Source: Fidelibacterota bacterium (GTDB taxonomy: Bacteria; Marinisomatota; Marinisomatia; Marinisomatales; UBA1611). Taken from it: a DNA stretch of 29,680 nt. Below are positions 16,616 to 25,327 of this stretch, in pieces. Location of the stretch: positions 1 to 29,680 of the forward strand of contig PBAR01000032.1 of NCBI GenBank assembly GCA_002718285.1. Reading direction: 5' to 3'. The notes under the pieces were generated by a model. The model was given only the letters and a program-made list of their open reading frames with translations. It was not told the DNA's origin and searched no databases. The number at the start of each line of letters is the position of its first letter. The first letter of the stretch is position 1. Position numbers and translations under genes: made by a program.

Positions 16616-17041
16616 CTTTCTATCCTCAAGATTATTTATTTCTTTTCCACAATAACTATACCATTATTACTATAATGATTTTTAGACTTGATAAATTCCT
16701 AAATCATGCAATAATGGCATACTTTCAATAAATGTCAGTAACTGAAAGAAATTTTGACAAATATTGATTATTTCTATATTAATAATAAACAAATGGATAC
16801 TATTAATTTAAAATTCTAAATAATGCTATTTATCTTCCATTACCTAATTAACTACAAATCTTACTTAGATATGAACGAATATTAAACACATATAAATAAT
16901 TATGTTATATATCCTTCTTACCTTTAAACTTAATTTATTCTTGATTATCATTTATATGATTATACAAAGTACATACAATCACTATTTAAAATATTTCGCT
17001 GATTAAGAAATATAATATGTGGTAAGATAAATTTATTTTTA
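16616..17041. other. Gene-free gap between lipA and lon
   Basis: 426 bp, very A+T-rich. No ORF of note, tRNA or repeat was seen. It must hold the lon promoter (minus strand) and the end of the lipA transcript. A plus-strand TTGACA (16754-16759) with TATTAA 17 nt later is the best promoter-like match, but it points toward the lipA 3' end with no gene in front of it, and such matches are frequent in A+T-rich DNA. Confidence 0.6.
16987..17013 (-). terminator. Weak terminator-like hairpin after lipA
   Basis: On the minus strand ATATTTC, a 9-nt loop, then GAAATAT give a 7-bp stem followed by TTTTAAA, about 30 nt past the lipA stop. The stem is nearly all A-T, so it is a weak candidate. Confidence 0.35.
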
Positions 17042-17899
17042 TCAACAATTATTTTTTAATGCGACTTTTGCTTGTTGATCCGCACGATAAGAACTGCGTA
17101 CTAAAATACCCGATTCAATCACATCAAAACCCAGGTCTTTACCAAATCTTTTTAAATCAGAAAATTCCTTCTGTGTTAGATAACGTTGCACAGGAAGATG
17201 ATTTTTTGTTGGTTGTAAATATTGTCCAAGGGTAAAAATGCTGACTCCCAGTTCTCGAATTTGTTCCATTGTGGTGATAACCTCATCATATGATTCACCT
17301 AATCCTAACATCATACCTGTTTTTGTTTGTAAACCATAATTCACAGACAATTTTAATACATCCAAGCTTCTTTCCCAACTAGCCTGGCTACGCACTTTTT
17401 TACTGATTCTTTTGACACATTCAATATTATGGCTAAAAATTTCTGGTTTTGCATTAAAGACCAATTTTAACGCAGGCAAATATCCTCTAAAATCTGGAGT
17501 TAATACTTCAACAGTGCAATCTGGGACATGTTTATGTATCTGGTTTATCGTTTCAGACCAAGTACCAGCACCATAATCATGCTTCAGGTCATCCCTATCT
17601 ACTGAAGTTATAACTACATGATTTAGATTCATTTTTTTTACTGCCATTGCTGTCCGGTATGGCTCCATAGGATCATCCCATAATGGCTTTCCAGTCTTTA
17701 CTGAACAAAATCCACAGGCACGTGTACAAATGTTACCTAAAATCATAATTGTGGCAATTCGACGATCCCAGCATTCATAAATATTAGGGCAACGTGCTTC
17801 TTCGCAAACAGTATTAAGTTGATTATTATCAACGATTTCTTTTACGAATTTATATCCGTCACTTTTGTAAAGACGAATTTTTGGTTTTTTTTGATACAT
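17042..17899 (-). CDS. lipA: Lipoyl synthase
   Basis: 285 aa radical-SAM enzyme that inserts two sulfur atoms into protein-bound octanoyl groups to make lipoyl. The auxiliary-cluster motif is C32-x4-C37-x5-C43 (CEEARCPNIYECW). The radical-SAM cluster is C58-x3-C62-x2-C65 (CTRACGFC). The C-terminal RSSYRA, whose Ser ligates the auxiliary cluster, is present. The ATG at 17897-17899 follows the methyltransferase stop by 4 bp. Its substrates are the lipoyl domain of the E2 encoded just upstream and probably the glycine-cleavage H protein elsewhere. Last gene of the dehydrogenase operon; a perfect palindrome lies about 116 nt upstream of its start inside the methyltransferase gene. Confidence 0.97.
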   Translation of the reverse strand: MYQKKPKIRLYKSDGYKFVKEIVDNNQLNTVCEEARCPNIYECWDRRIATIMILGNICTRACGFCSVKTGKPLWDDPMEPYRTAMAVKKMNLNHVVITSVDRDDLKHDYGAGTWSETINQIHKHVPDCTVEVLTPDFRGYLPALKLVFNAKPEIFSHNIECVKRISKKVRSQASWERSLDVLKLSVNYGLQTKTGMMLGLGESYDEVITTMEQIRELGVSIFTLGQYLQPTKNHLPVQRYLTQKEFSDLKRFGKDLGFDVIESGILVRSSYRADQQAKVALKNNC

Positions 17900-17903
17900 A
17901 ATT

Positions 17904-18734
17904 CTATTCCGTATTCTGTTTTTGAAATAAATAAATCATGTATTTTCTATATTTACAAAATAGATTCCTATCTAATAAATCAAGTTGATTTTTTTTTGGT
18001 TTTAACTTTGCAATCAATAATTTTTTCATTAATGAAAAAATTATTGGATAATTTTTTTTCGCTGAATATATACCATAGTTGAAAGCTGGAGTAATAAATC
18101 GTTCAATAAAATATTTACCAAAATCTAAAGTTGGCATAGTATTCTCTGTTTGGTCATATTCTTTAATAAGGTTAAATCCATTTGATTCAGCACTTAATAA
18201 ATATTTTGACATATCATGAGATGATTTCAAATGTAGATTATTAGAATCATCTCGATAATAAACAAAATAATCTGATACTAACAAATAGCCCTTATCTCTT
18301 AGCACATCCCTTGCTTTTTGAAAACCTTTATCAATATTAATATAACAGGCACTTTCACTTTCTAGGATTAAATCATATTGGTCTTCATGCTTAAAATTCT
18401 CAAACTTACAGTGATGAAATCTTATTTTATTATTAAACTTCCTAGAAATGACTGATTTTTGATAATCGTCCGGCGATAAAGTTTCCACTTTATATCCTTG
18501 ATTAATCAAATATTCAGTATTCCCACCTATTCCACAACCCACATCTAATAGAAATTTCACTCCTTTTGGAATAAATGATTCTAGATGCTCAATATAGCGA
18601 CCTTGAGCATTTTTAATTTCCTGCAAGGTAATTGATTCTATATCAATAGTATTAGGATTATCCCAAAATCCATAATGAAGATAATCAGACTGTATCGTTT
18701 TAGAGTATAGTTTTAAAACGTGATCTATAGACAT
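17904..18734 (-). CDS. SAM-dependent methyltransferase of unknown substrate, inside the lipoate operon
   Basis: 276 aa, class I Rossmann methyltransferase. The SAM-binding loop is FLLDVGCGIGGNTEYLINQG (about residues 62-81), with an acidic ESESACYIN post-motif II and LRDKGYLLVSDYF. This is closest to the small-molecule/sterol-type methyltransferases (Methyltransf_11/25). Residues about 200-276 form a basic, aromatic helix-rich tail with many Lys (LMKKLLIAKLKPKK) and no recognised domain. It overlaps the E2 gene by 1 bp and precedes lipA by 4 bp, so it is made with lipoate enzymes, yet no methylation step is known in lipoate assembly. It may methylate a quinone, lipid or small thiol; the substrate is unknown. 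Confidence 0.85.
   Translation of the reverse strand: MSIDHVLKLYSKTIQSDYLHYGFWDNPNTIDIESITLQEIKNAQGRYIEHLESFIPKGVKFLLDVGCGIGGNTEYLINQGYKVETLSPDDYQKSVISRKFNNKIRFHHCKFENFKHEDQYDLILESESACYINIDKGFQKARDVLRDKGYLLVSDYFVYYRDDSNNLHLKSSHDMSKYLLSAESNGFNLIKEYDQTENTMPTLDFGKYFIERFITPAFNYGIYSAKKNYPIIFSLMKKLLIAKLKPKKNQLDLLDRNLFCKYRKYMIYLFQKQNTE
18015..18046. repeat. Perfect 32-bp palindrome inside the methyltransferase gene
   Basis: The left arm CAATAATTTTTTCATT (18015-18030) is the exact reverse complement of the right arm 18031-18046, with no spacer. As a result both strands encode the peptide IIFSLMKKLL. In RNA it would fold to a hairpin of up to about 14 bp with a small loop, 116 nt upstream of lipA. 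Confidence 0.95.
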
Positions 18735-20032
18735 TAAAGGCTTTGATTAAAATCAATTTTTTCAAGATTCTTGCGGATAGATTGAATAAACTTTGCTCCT
18801 TGAGCACCATCTATTAGTCTATGGTCAAATCCTAATGAAATCATCATAATGCTACGAGTGAATATCGCATCGCCATATTCTGTTTCAATCACTACAGGCT
18901 GTTTCTTGATAGCACCAACACCTAATATACCTACATTTGGTTGATTAATAATTGGAGTACCAATTGTGACCCCATACAAACCAAAATTGGTAATTGTAAA
19001 GGTGGAATTAGATAATTCATCTGGCATAATTTGTTTGCTTCTAGCACGAATAGCCACATCATTCACAGCTCTACATATACCTAAAAAATTCTTTTCATCA
19101 CAATTAAGTATAGTTGGAACCATAAGTCCATTTTTTAAAGCAACAGCTAAACCAATATTTACTTCTTTGTGATAAGAAATTGTTGTCCCTGTAATAGAAG
19201 CATTCATTTGTGGGTATTTTTGAAGAGATTTTACTGCAGCATCTACAATAAACGGCGTATACGTTAGTTTAAAACCTTCACTGGTAAAAAATTTATCATT
19301 TCGTATTTTTACATAATCTACAATAGATGTCATATCCACTTCAGTCATAACATAAACATGAGCAGAAGTATCCAAACTAGACCGCATATTCTCAGCAATC
19401 ATTTTTCTCATATGATGCATTTCTTCTGTTCTTGCTGAAATTGTCTGGGAAGAATCAGATAAGGACAATTCTTTGATTTTTGATTTTATGGTTGTACTGG
19501 AATTTATATCCTGGTTATTGGTTGGGGATGAAATGCGGTTATCAATATAAGCCAAAACATCTTTCTTGGTAACTCTTCCTCCTCTTCCCGATCCAGATAT
19601 AGTTTCCAATTCACTTAAAGCAATATTATTATTACTAGCAATTTTAAGTACTACAGGAGTAAAGAATTTTTTCTCTATAGAATACGAATTTTTTGGTTTT
19701 GTAGTTTGTATTCTTTTTTTTGGCTTTTGAACTTTTATTGAATCCAAACTTACACTGTCCTTTTTTTTAGAATTAATTACACCTTTTTTAGTTGGATCGG
19801 TTTCTATTCTAGCAATCACAGTCCCTACATCAACAACATCGTTCTTAGATGCAAGGATTTCAACAAGATTTCCTGCAACTGGAGATGGAATTTCTGAATC
19901 AACTTTGTCAGTTCCTATTTCTAAGAATAATTCATTTTTTTCTATAAAATCACCGATATTTTTCCTCCATTCGAGAATGGTTCCTTCCATAATAGATTCA
20001 CCCATTTTTGGCATAATTATATCAACTATCAT
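18734..20032 (-). CDS. 2-oxoacid dehydrogenase E2 (dihydrolipoamide acyltransferase)
   Basis: 432 aa. One N-terminal lipoyl domain (1-77) with lipoyl-acceptor Lys43 in GTDKVDSEIPSP, a flexible Lys/Ser-rich linker, a peripheral-subunit-binding domain at about 125-168 (FFTPVVLKIASNNNI, then GSGRGGRVTKKDVL), a second linker, and the catalytic domain (205-432) ending with His404 and Asp408 of DHRLIDG. It passes acyl groups from E1 to CoA. Sequence alone does not say pyruvate, 2-oxoglutarate or branched-chain substrate; with the fused E1 the branched-chain or pyruvate kind is more likely. Start overlaps the E1 stop by 1 bp. Confidence 0.95.
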   Translation of the reverse strand: MIVDIIMPKMGESIMEGTILEWRKNIGDFIEKNELFLEIGTDKVDSEIPSPVAGNLVEILASKNDVVDVGTVIARIETDPTKKGVINSKKKDSVSLDSIKVQKPKKRIQTTKPKNSYSIEKKFFTPVVLKIASNNNIALSELETISGSGRGGRVTKKDVLAYIDNRISSPTNNQDINSSTTIKSKIKELSLSDSSQTISARTEEMHHMRKMIAENMRSSLDTSAHVYVMTEVDMTSIVDYVKIRNDKFFTSEGFKLTYTPFIVDAAVKSLQKYPQMNASITGTTISYHKEVNIGLAVALKNGLMVPTILNCDEKNFLGICRAVNDVAIRARSKQIMPDELSNSTFTITNFGLYGVTIGTPIINQPNVGILGVGAIKKQPVVIETEYGDAIFTRSIMMISLGFDHRLIDGAQGAKFIQSIRKNLEKIDFNQSL

Positions 20033-22035
20033 TAATATTCCATTAAATCAATAAGTGCTTCTGTAATATCACTTGTTTGAGGCAGAACTTCTTCCTCTAA
20101 AATATTATTAAATGGAATATGGCAATCTTTTGCCGCCACTCGTCTTACAGGACCATCCAGTAGGTCAAAAAATCTTTCAGAGATTATAGCAGAAATTTCT
20201 GCACCAGGTCCATTAGTCATATTGTCTTCATAAACAATCAACACTTTTCCAGTTTTTCGAATAGATTCCATTATTGTATTTATGTCTAATGGATTCAAGG
20301 TGCGCAAATCAATAATTTCAGCAATCCCCTCGGGCAATTGTTCGGAATTAATAGCATCCAATGATTTTTGTACCATAGCCCCCCATGTAATTATGGAAAC
20401 ATCACTTCCTTGAGTAATAACATTTGCTTTGCCAAATGGCAGAAAATAGTCTTTGCCTGGTTCTTCTGTCATGCAAAATCCTTGTCTATACAAACCCTTG
20501 TGTTCCATAAACAATACAGGATCATTCATTTGGCAAGCCATTTTCAAAAGTCCTTTAGCATCTGCCGCATTGGATGGATAGACCAAGTATATACCAGGCA
20601 TATGCATAAAATATCCATCAATCGATTGGCTATGACACAAACCTCCATGAATATATCCTCCAACTGTAACTCGAATCACCATTGGACAATACCAATTGTT
20701 ATTAGACCGGTAACGCATTGTTGCGACTTCATTTCGCAACTGCATCATTGCTGTCCATATATAATCTCCAAATTGAATTTCAACTACAGGCTTATAGCCA
20801 GCTACAGCCATACCTATTGCCGTACCAATAATTGAAGATTCTGCTAGAGGAGAATTAAAAACACGATCCTTTCCAAATTCATCGCTTAAACCTTTTGTTG
20901 CAGTAAACACTCCTCCCTTTGGATCGGAGACATCTTGACCATATATAACCATTTTATTATTACGTTGCATTTCCTCATTTAAAGCATGATTTATTGCATC
21001 TACCATTACAATTTTATCAGAAATAGAATTAAAATTTGTTTCATAATTATAAATTTTATTATCATAAATATAGTCCAATGCCGTATTCGCTTCAGGATGA
21101 TCTTTTGCTTCCGCCCAATCAGAATCTAAGTTGACTTGCTTATCAACATTTGTTTCAATTTCATTTAATTCATTTAATGAAATAAAATTTTCTTTCAAAC
21201 ATTGGTTTTTTAAGATTGAAATAGGATCTCGATTTTTATCTTTATTTAAAGATGTAATTGACCGGTATTTACGTTGGTCATCGGAGCTAGAATGAGACAT
21301 TAAGCGAACTACATTGGAGACAACTAATGATGGCCCTTTCCCTCTTCGACCTCTCTCTACAGCTTGTTTAAATGCCAAGTTTGTCTCAAAAAAATCAGTT
21401 CCATCGACTTCGAAACGAGCTAAGTTTTTATATCCCGATGCCATTGCATATACAGAATTGGAGCTCTGTTCTGATTTATGAGTACTTATTGCATATTCAT
21501 TATCCTGGATATGAAAGACCACTGGAGCTTTTGCCAAACTTGCCCAATTCAGTGCCTCATGGTAATCACCCTGACTTGTAGTCCCCTCACCTGCAGAAAC
21601 ATAAACTATTTCTTTAGCTTTTTCCTTCTTACATGCCAAAGCACATCCTAATGCCTGCAAAAATTGTGTACCCGTTGAACTTGACTGGCTAACAATCCTT
21701 AAATTTTTATATCCATAATGGTGTGGCATTTGCCGTCCACCAGAGCTAGGGTCATCTGCTCTAGCTAAAAAAGATAATAGATGATCACGACTTGTCATAC
21801 CTAGAGCAATACATAGAGCGGCATCTCGATAATATGGAAAAACCCAGTCTTTTCCTGAATGCATTGCATATGCTGCTGCTAATTGAGCGGCCTCATGTCC
21901 TGAACTACCCATATGAAAAAAACTTTTTCCTTGTTTTAATAGGGTTATCATTTTTTCATCCAGTTTACGAGCTAACACCATTTTTTCGAATACATTTAGA
22001 ATATCCTTTTTAGTAAATCCATGAAGCCTAGGCAC
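20032..22035 (-). CDS. 2-oxoacid dehydrogenase E1, alpha and beta fused
   Basis: 667 aa. Residues about 10-330 are E1 alpha: RKLDEKM, HMGSSGHEA, YYRD, SSSTGTQFLQALG, and the thiamine-diphosphate motif AGEGTTSQGDYHEALN (148-163, with GEG instead of the usual GDG), then DNEYAIST. Residues about 340-667 are E1 beta: DAINHALNEEM, GQDVSDPKGGVFTAT, SPLAESSIIGTAIGMA, EIQFGDY and PSNAADAKGLL. In most bacteria these are two proteins; fusions are known in Bacteroidota and relatives. It decarboxylates the 2-oxoacid and acylates the lipoyl group of E2. The start lies 2 bp after the lipB stop. Substrate is not decided by sequence; the branched-chain type is the best guess. Confidence 0.93.
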   Translation of the reverse strand: MPRLHGFTKKDILNVFEKMVLARKLDEKMITLLKQGKSFFHMGSSGHEAAQLAAAYAMHSGKDWVFPYYRDAALCIALGMTSRDHLLSFLARADDPSSGGRQMPHHYGYKNLRIVSQSSSTGTQFLQALGCALACKKEKAKEIVYVSAGEGTTSQGDYHEALNWASLAKAPVVFHIQDNEYAISTHKSEQSSNSVYAMASGYKNLARFEVDGTDFFETNLAFKQAVERGRRGKGPSLVVSNVVRLMSHSSSDDQRKYRSITSLNKDKNRDPISILKNQCLKENFISLNELNEIETNVDKQVNLDSDWAEAKDHPEANTALDYIYDNKIYNYETNFNSISDKIVMVDAINHALNEEMQRNNKMVIYGQDVSDPKGGVFTATKGLSDEFGKDRVFNSPLAESSIIGTAIGMAVAGYKPVVEIQFGDYIWTAMMQLRNEVATMRYRSNNNWYCPMVIRVTVGGYIHGGLCHSQSIDGYFMHMPGIYLVYPSNAADAKGLLKMACQMNDPVLFMEHKGLYRQGFCMTEEPGKDYFLPFGKANVITQGSDVSIITWGAMVQKSLDAINSEQLPEGIAEIIDLRTLNPLDINTIMESIRKTGKVLIVYEDNMTNGPGAEISAIISERFFDLLDGPVRRVAAKDCHIPFNNILEEEVLPQTSDITEALIDLMEY

Positions 22036-22037
22036 TA

Positions 22038-22682
22038 CTACTTTCCTTGAATGAAATGTTGAATAAATTTATTTGATAAAACTTTTTTTACTTCTTCTAT
22101 GTCTTGCAGGTCATATAATTGATCTTTCATTGAAGTAACGCCATAATTAAAAATACCACAGGGAATAATGCCGTTGTAATAAGCTAAATCTGTATTTACA
22201 TTAATTGAAAATCCATGCATTGTAACCCACCGTTTAATCCGAACTCCTAAGGCTGATATTTTCGCATCTTTAACCCAAACACCAGTAAGACCTTCAAACC
22301 TTCTTGCATCAATATCAAACTCAAATAATGTATCAATTACAACTTGCTCTAAGGTTCGAATATACCAAATTACACTTTTTTCATAATTTGATAAATCCAA
22401 AATTGGATATCCCACCAATTGTCCAGGACCATGAAATGTAATATCACCACCGCGGTCAATATTTAATACCTTGACAGATTGATCACGATTTGGCAACAAG
22501 TGATTTTCATCTGCATTCTTACCTAATGTAAAGATTGGTTCATGTTCTACTAAGAATAAAGTATCTTCAATTTCTCCATTAATTCGTTTATTTTGCATTT
22601 CTTTTTGGATAGCCCAAACTTCTTTATAAGGATGATATTTTAAATCAATAATCTTTATTTGCTTTAATTCGGTTTTTATCAT
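22038..22682 (-). CDS. lipB: Octanoyl-ACP:protein octanoyltransferase
   Basis: 214 aa from the ATG at 22680-22682, one base past the lpd stop. An ATG 30 bp earlier (22712) would overlap lpd and only add a tail that LipB proteins lack. It moves octanoyl from ACP to lipoyl domains, the step before LipA. Motifs: EHEPIFTLG, RGGDITFHGPGQLVGYP, RFEGLTGVWV, catalytic Lys141 in DAKISALGVR, and the acyl-accepting Cys175 in GIIPCGI. All active-site residues are intact. With LipA in the same operon the cell can make lipoate de novo on the adjacent E2. Confidence 0.95.
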   Translation of the reverse strand: MIKTELKQIKIIDLKYHPYKEVWAIQKEMQNKRINGEIEDTLFLVEHEPIFTLGKNADENHLLPNRDQSVKVLNIDRGGDITFHGPGQLVGYPILDLSNYEKSVIWYIRTLEQVVIDTLFEFDIDARRFEGLTGVWVKDAKISALGVRIKRWVTMHGFSINVNTDLAYYNGIIPCGIFNYGVTSMKDQLYDLQDIEEVKKVLSNKFIQHFIQGK

Positions 22683-22683
22683 T

Positions 22684-24075
22684 TTACTGATGGATTGGCG
22701 ATCCATAAGCATCCAAAGCCGCTTCCATTATTGCTTCTGATAATGTTGGATGTGCGTGGACCATCATTGCGATATCCTCCCAAGTAGATTCTAAGCTTTT
22801 TGCTAAACTCAATTCTGCGATTAGTTCTGTAGCTTCGGAACCAACTATGTGCGCACCTATTAATTCACCATATTTCGTATCAAAAATTAATTTAACAAAA
22901 CCAGTTGGACTTCCCATTGCCATAGCTTTTCCATTTTTCTCAAAAGAAAATTTTCCAACTTTTATATCAATCCCTGCATTTATAGCATCAGTTTCGGTAA
23001 ATCCCAAAGATCCTACCTGAGGCTGGCAATAGGTACAACCTGGTATATTAGAATAATCAAGTGGTTTTACGTCTTTTCCAGCAGCATGATCAACAGCGAC
23101 ATAGCCTTGCGCAGAAGCTACATGAGCCAACCATGGTGGCCCTGTTACATCTCCAATTGCATAAATATTTGAAATATTTGTTTGATTAAATTCATTAATT
23201 AAAATAGCTCCTTTTTCAGTTATAACCCCTAATTTTTTTAAGCCAATATTTTCAATATTTCCAGTTACACCAACCGCTAATAAAGCTTGACTACCTTCTA
23301 AAATTTGTTTTTTTCCTGACTGTTTTTGGAAATAAACTTTTACTTTAGTTTTAAGTTTATCTATTTTTAAAACTTTCGCTCCAGTGCAAACCTTAATTCC
23401 TACATTCTTAAAATTTTTTGCTACTTCTTTAGATACATCCTTATCCTCAAGAGGTAGAATGCTATCTGACATCTCTATCAAATGAACATTTGTACCAAAC
23501 TCATTAAAATAAGATGCGAGTTCACATCCAATAGCTCCAGAACCAATAATGATCATTGTTTTTGGAACTTTATCTAACATAATTGCTTCTTTGTAACTGA
23601 TAACTCTTTTACCATCAATATCCATGTTTTTTAGAGTGCGAGGTCTTGCACCTGTCGCAATAATTATCTTATTAGCATTAAGCCTTAAATTGTTTTTACC
23701 ATTAGCCAATTTTATAGCCGTATTTGAAATCAATTCACCTATCCCGCGAATATAAGTAATATTATTTTTCTTCATTAGAAATTCTATACCTTTATTCAAC
23801 TGGTTAGAAATAAACCTACTGCGCATAATATTTGCATGGAAGTCCACAGTTACTTTTTCTACCCTAATACCATATTTTTCGGCATTCTTAATGGTGTTAT
23901 ATACTTCAGCATTTTTTAAAAGAGCCTTAGTTGGAATACATCCCCAATTGAGACATATACCTCCCAATTTATCTTTTTCAACAATACATGTTTTCATACC
24001 TAGTTGTGCACTACGAATTGCAGCTACATAACCGCCTGGTCCACCACCTAATACTGCTAAATCATAACTATCCAT
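22684..24075 (-). CDS. lpdA: Dihydrolipoyl dehydrogenase (E3)
   Basis: 463 aa flavoprotein that reoxidises the dihydrolipoyl group of E2 with NAD+. FAD-binding GGGPGGYVAA at 10-19, the redox disulfide C41/C46 in GGICLNWGCIPTK, the NAD loop GSGAIGCELA near 178, FAD motif IYAIGDVTG, and the catalytic dyad His442/Glu447 in HAHPTLSEA. The ATG is immediately downstream of the folE stop, and lipB starts immediately after, so E3 is made with the rest of the complex. Confidence 0.97.
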   Translation of the reverse strand: MDSYDLAVLGGGPGGYVAAIRSAQLGMKTCIVEKDKLGGICLNWGCIPTKALLKNAEVYNTIKNAEKYGIRVEKVTVDFHANIMRSRFISNQLNKGIEFLMKKNNITYIRGIGELISNTAIKLANGKNNLRLNANKIIIATGARPRTLKNMDIDGKRVISYKEAIMLDKVPKTMIIIGSGAIGCELASYFNEFGTNVHLIEMSDSILPLEDKDVSKEVAKNFKNVGIKVCTGAKVLKIDKLKTKVKVYFQKQSGKKQILEGSQALLAVGVTGNIENIGLKKLGVITEKGAILINEFNQTNISNIYAIGDVTGPPWLAHVASAQGYVAVDHAAGKDVKPLDYSNIPGCTYCQPQVGSLGFTETDAINAGIDIKVGKFSFEKNGKAMAMGSPTGFVKLIFDTKYGELIGAHIVGSEATELIAELSLAKSLESTWEDIAMMVHAHPTLSEAIMEAALDAYGSPIHQ

Positions 24076-24645
24076 TTATAACACTGATCTATTAATGATT
24101 GATAAGAATTCTGATCTGGTTTCAGCAGACTTTCGAAATTGTCCCAGCATAGCACTTGTAGATGCAAAACTATTTTGTTTTTCAACACCACGCATCTGCA
24201 TACACATATGCCTACCCTCCATTACTACTGCAACACCTATCGGCTGTAACACATCTTTAATCACTTTTGCCACTTGACGAGTTAACCTTTCCTGTACTTG
24301 CAAGCGCCTTGAAAACATATCTACAATGCGAGGTATTTTAGACAGACCTATTACCTTACCATTTGGGATGTATGCCACATGAGCCTTTCCAAAAAATGGA
24401 AGCAAATGATGCTCACAAATAGAAAAAAATTCTATATCACTAACAATAACCATATCTTTAGCATCTTCTGTAAAGATAGCATCATTAATGATTTCTTCCA
24501 AATTTTGGTTATAACCCTTGGAAAAAAACTTCCATGACTTTGCAACTCGAGAAGGAGTTTTTTTTAAACCTTCTCTATCGGGATTTTCGCCAATTTCCCC
24601 CAATAATTCTTTAGTAAGTTGTTTTAATCTATCATAGTTTTTCAT
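24076..24645 (-). CDS. folE: GTP cyclohydrolase I (zinc type)
   Basis: 189 aa. It opens GTP to 7,8-dihydroneopterin triphosphate, the shared precursor of folate and queuosine. Seen: [14 protein letters not shown], the zinc ligands C78-E-H80-H81 ([19 protein letters not shown]), [22 protein letters not shown], and Cys148 in [10 protein letters not shown]. The presence of both Cys marks the metal-typical FolE1A form. It sits 16 bp after the YhhQ-type transporter gene and abuts lpdA. The neighbours suggest service to the queuosine route as well as folate. Confidence 0.97.
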   Translation of the reverse strand: MKNYDRLKQLTKELLGEIGENPDREGLKKTPSRVAKSWKFFSKGYNQNLEEIINDAIFTEDAKDMVIVSDIEFFSICEHHLLPFFGKAHVAYIPNGKVIGLSKIPRIVDMFSRRLQVQERLTRQVAKVIKDVLQPIGVAVVMEGRHMCMQMRGVEKQNSFASTSAMLGQFRKSAETRSEFLSIINRSVL

Positions 24646-24661
24646 TATTTATTTTTTTTCC

Positions 24662-25327
24662 TTAATCATAGTCTGCAATTTCAATTCTTCCTTTTAATGC
24701 GTAGATCACACAATAAATGATAGGAGTATCAATTAAGGCTACTATAACCTTAAATAAAAATCCATTTTCCAGTAATGGCCAAAATCTACTCCATTCAATT
24801 GCTCCAGCTGAGCATAATAATATAAGTACAGCTGCTGTATCTATAAATTGGCTAAAAATCGTTGAGGCGTTATTCCTAAGCCATAGGTGTTTTCCTTTAG
24901 TTAATTTTTTCCAGAAATGAAATACTCTAACATCAATGAATTGAGCAGATAAATAGGCAACCATCGATGCAAAAACTGCCATACCTTGGAGACCAAAAAC
25001 TTTTTCAAAAATGTTGTCATCTACTGGAGACCAATCTGTACTTGGAGCTGCATTAGCAATAAGGACAACAATCATAACAAAGATACTTGATATTAATCCA
25101 GATATCACTACCTGGTCTGCTTTTTTTTTGCCATAAAGTTCAGAAATTAGATCAGTCGCTAAAAATGTTATTGGATAGGGTAAGATACCAACAGAAATTT
25201 CAAAAGTGTAGATACCAAAGGGTGTCCATGTAAAAAATTTCTGAAAAATCAAATTACAGCTGACTAAAGAAGCAATAAAAATTCCAGATAATATTAAATA
25301 AAATTTATCTTTAAAATTTATTTTCAT
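24662..25327 (-). CDS. Queuosine-precursor transporter, YhhQ/VUT family
   Basis: 221 aa integral inner-membrane protein with about six hydrophobic helices: residues 10-30, 38-58, 72-95, 105-125, 153-175 and 190-210. Family marks are the PYPITFLATDLISELYGKKKA stretch (about 51-71), AQFIDVRVFHFWKKLT and NNASTIFSQFIDT. YhhQ proteins import preQ0/preQ1. The start overlaps the PTPS-like gene by 4 bp and folE follows by 16 bp, so uptake and synthesis genes for the same base are joined. The transported substrate is inferred from the family. Confidence 0.9.
   Translation of the reverse strand: MKINFKDKFYLILSGIFIASLVSCNLIFQKFFTWTPFGIYTFEISVGILPYPITFLATDLISELYGKKKADQVVISGLISSIFVMIVVLIANAAPSTDWSPVDDNIFEKVFGLQGMAVFASMVAYLSAQFIDVRVFHFWKKLTKGKHLWLRNNASTIFSQFIDTAAVLILLCSAGAIEWSRFWPLLENGFLFKVIVALIDTPIIYCVIYALKGRIEIADYD

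Noticed and set aside
16754..16782. Plus-strand promoter (TTGACA, 17 nt, TATTAA) in the lipA-lon gap
   Set aside because: It faces the 3' end of lipA with no gene ahead; in such A+T-rich DNA this match is likely by chance.
17819..18082. Plus-strand ORF of 87 codons over the methyltransferase gene
   Set aside because: Shadow ORF; it shares IIFSLMKKLL with the real protein only because of the perfect palindrome.
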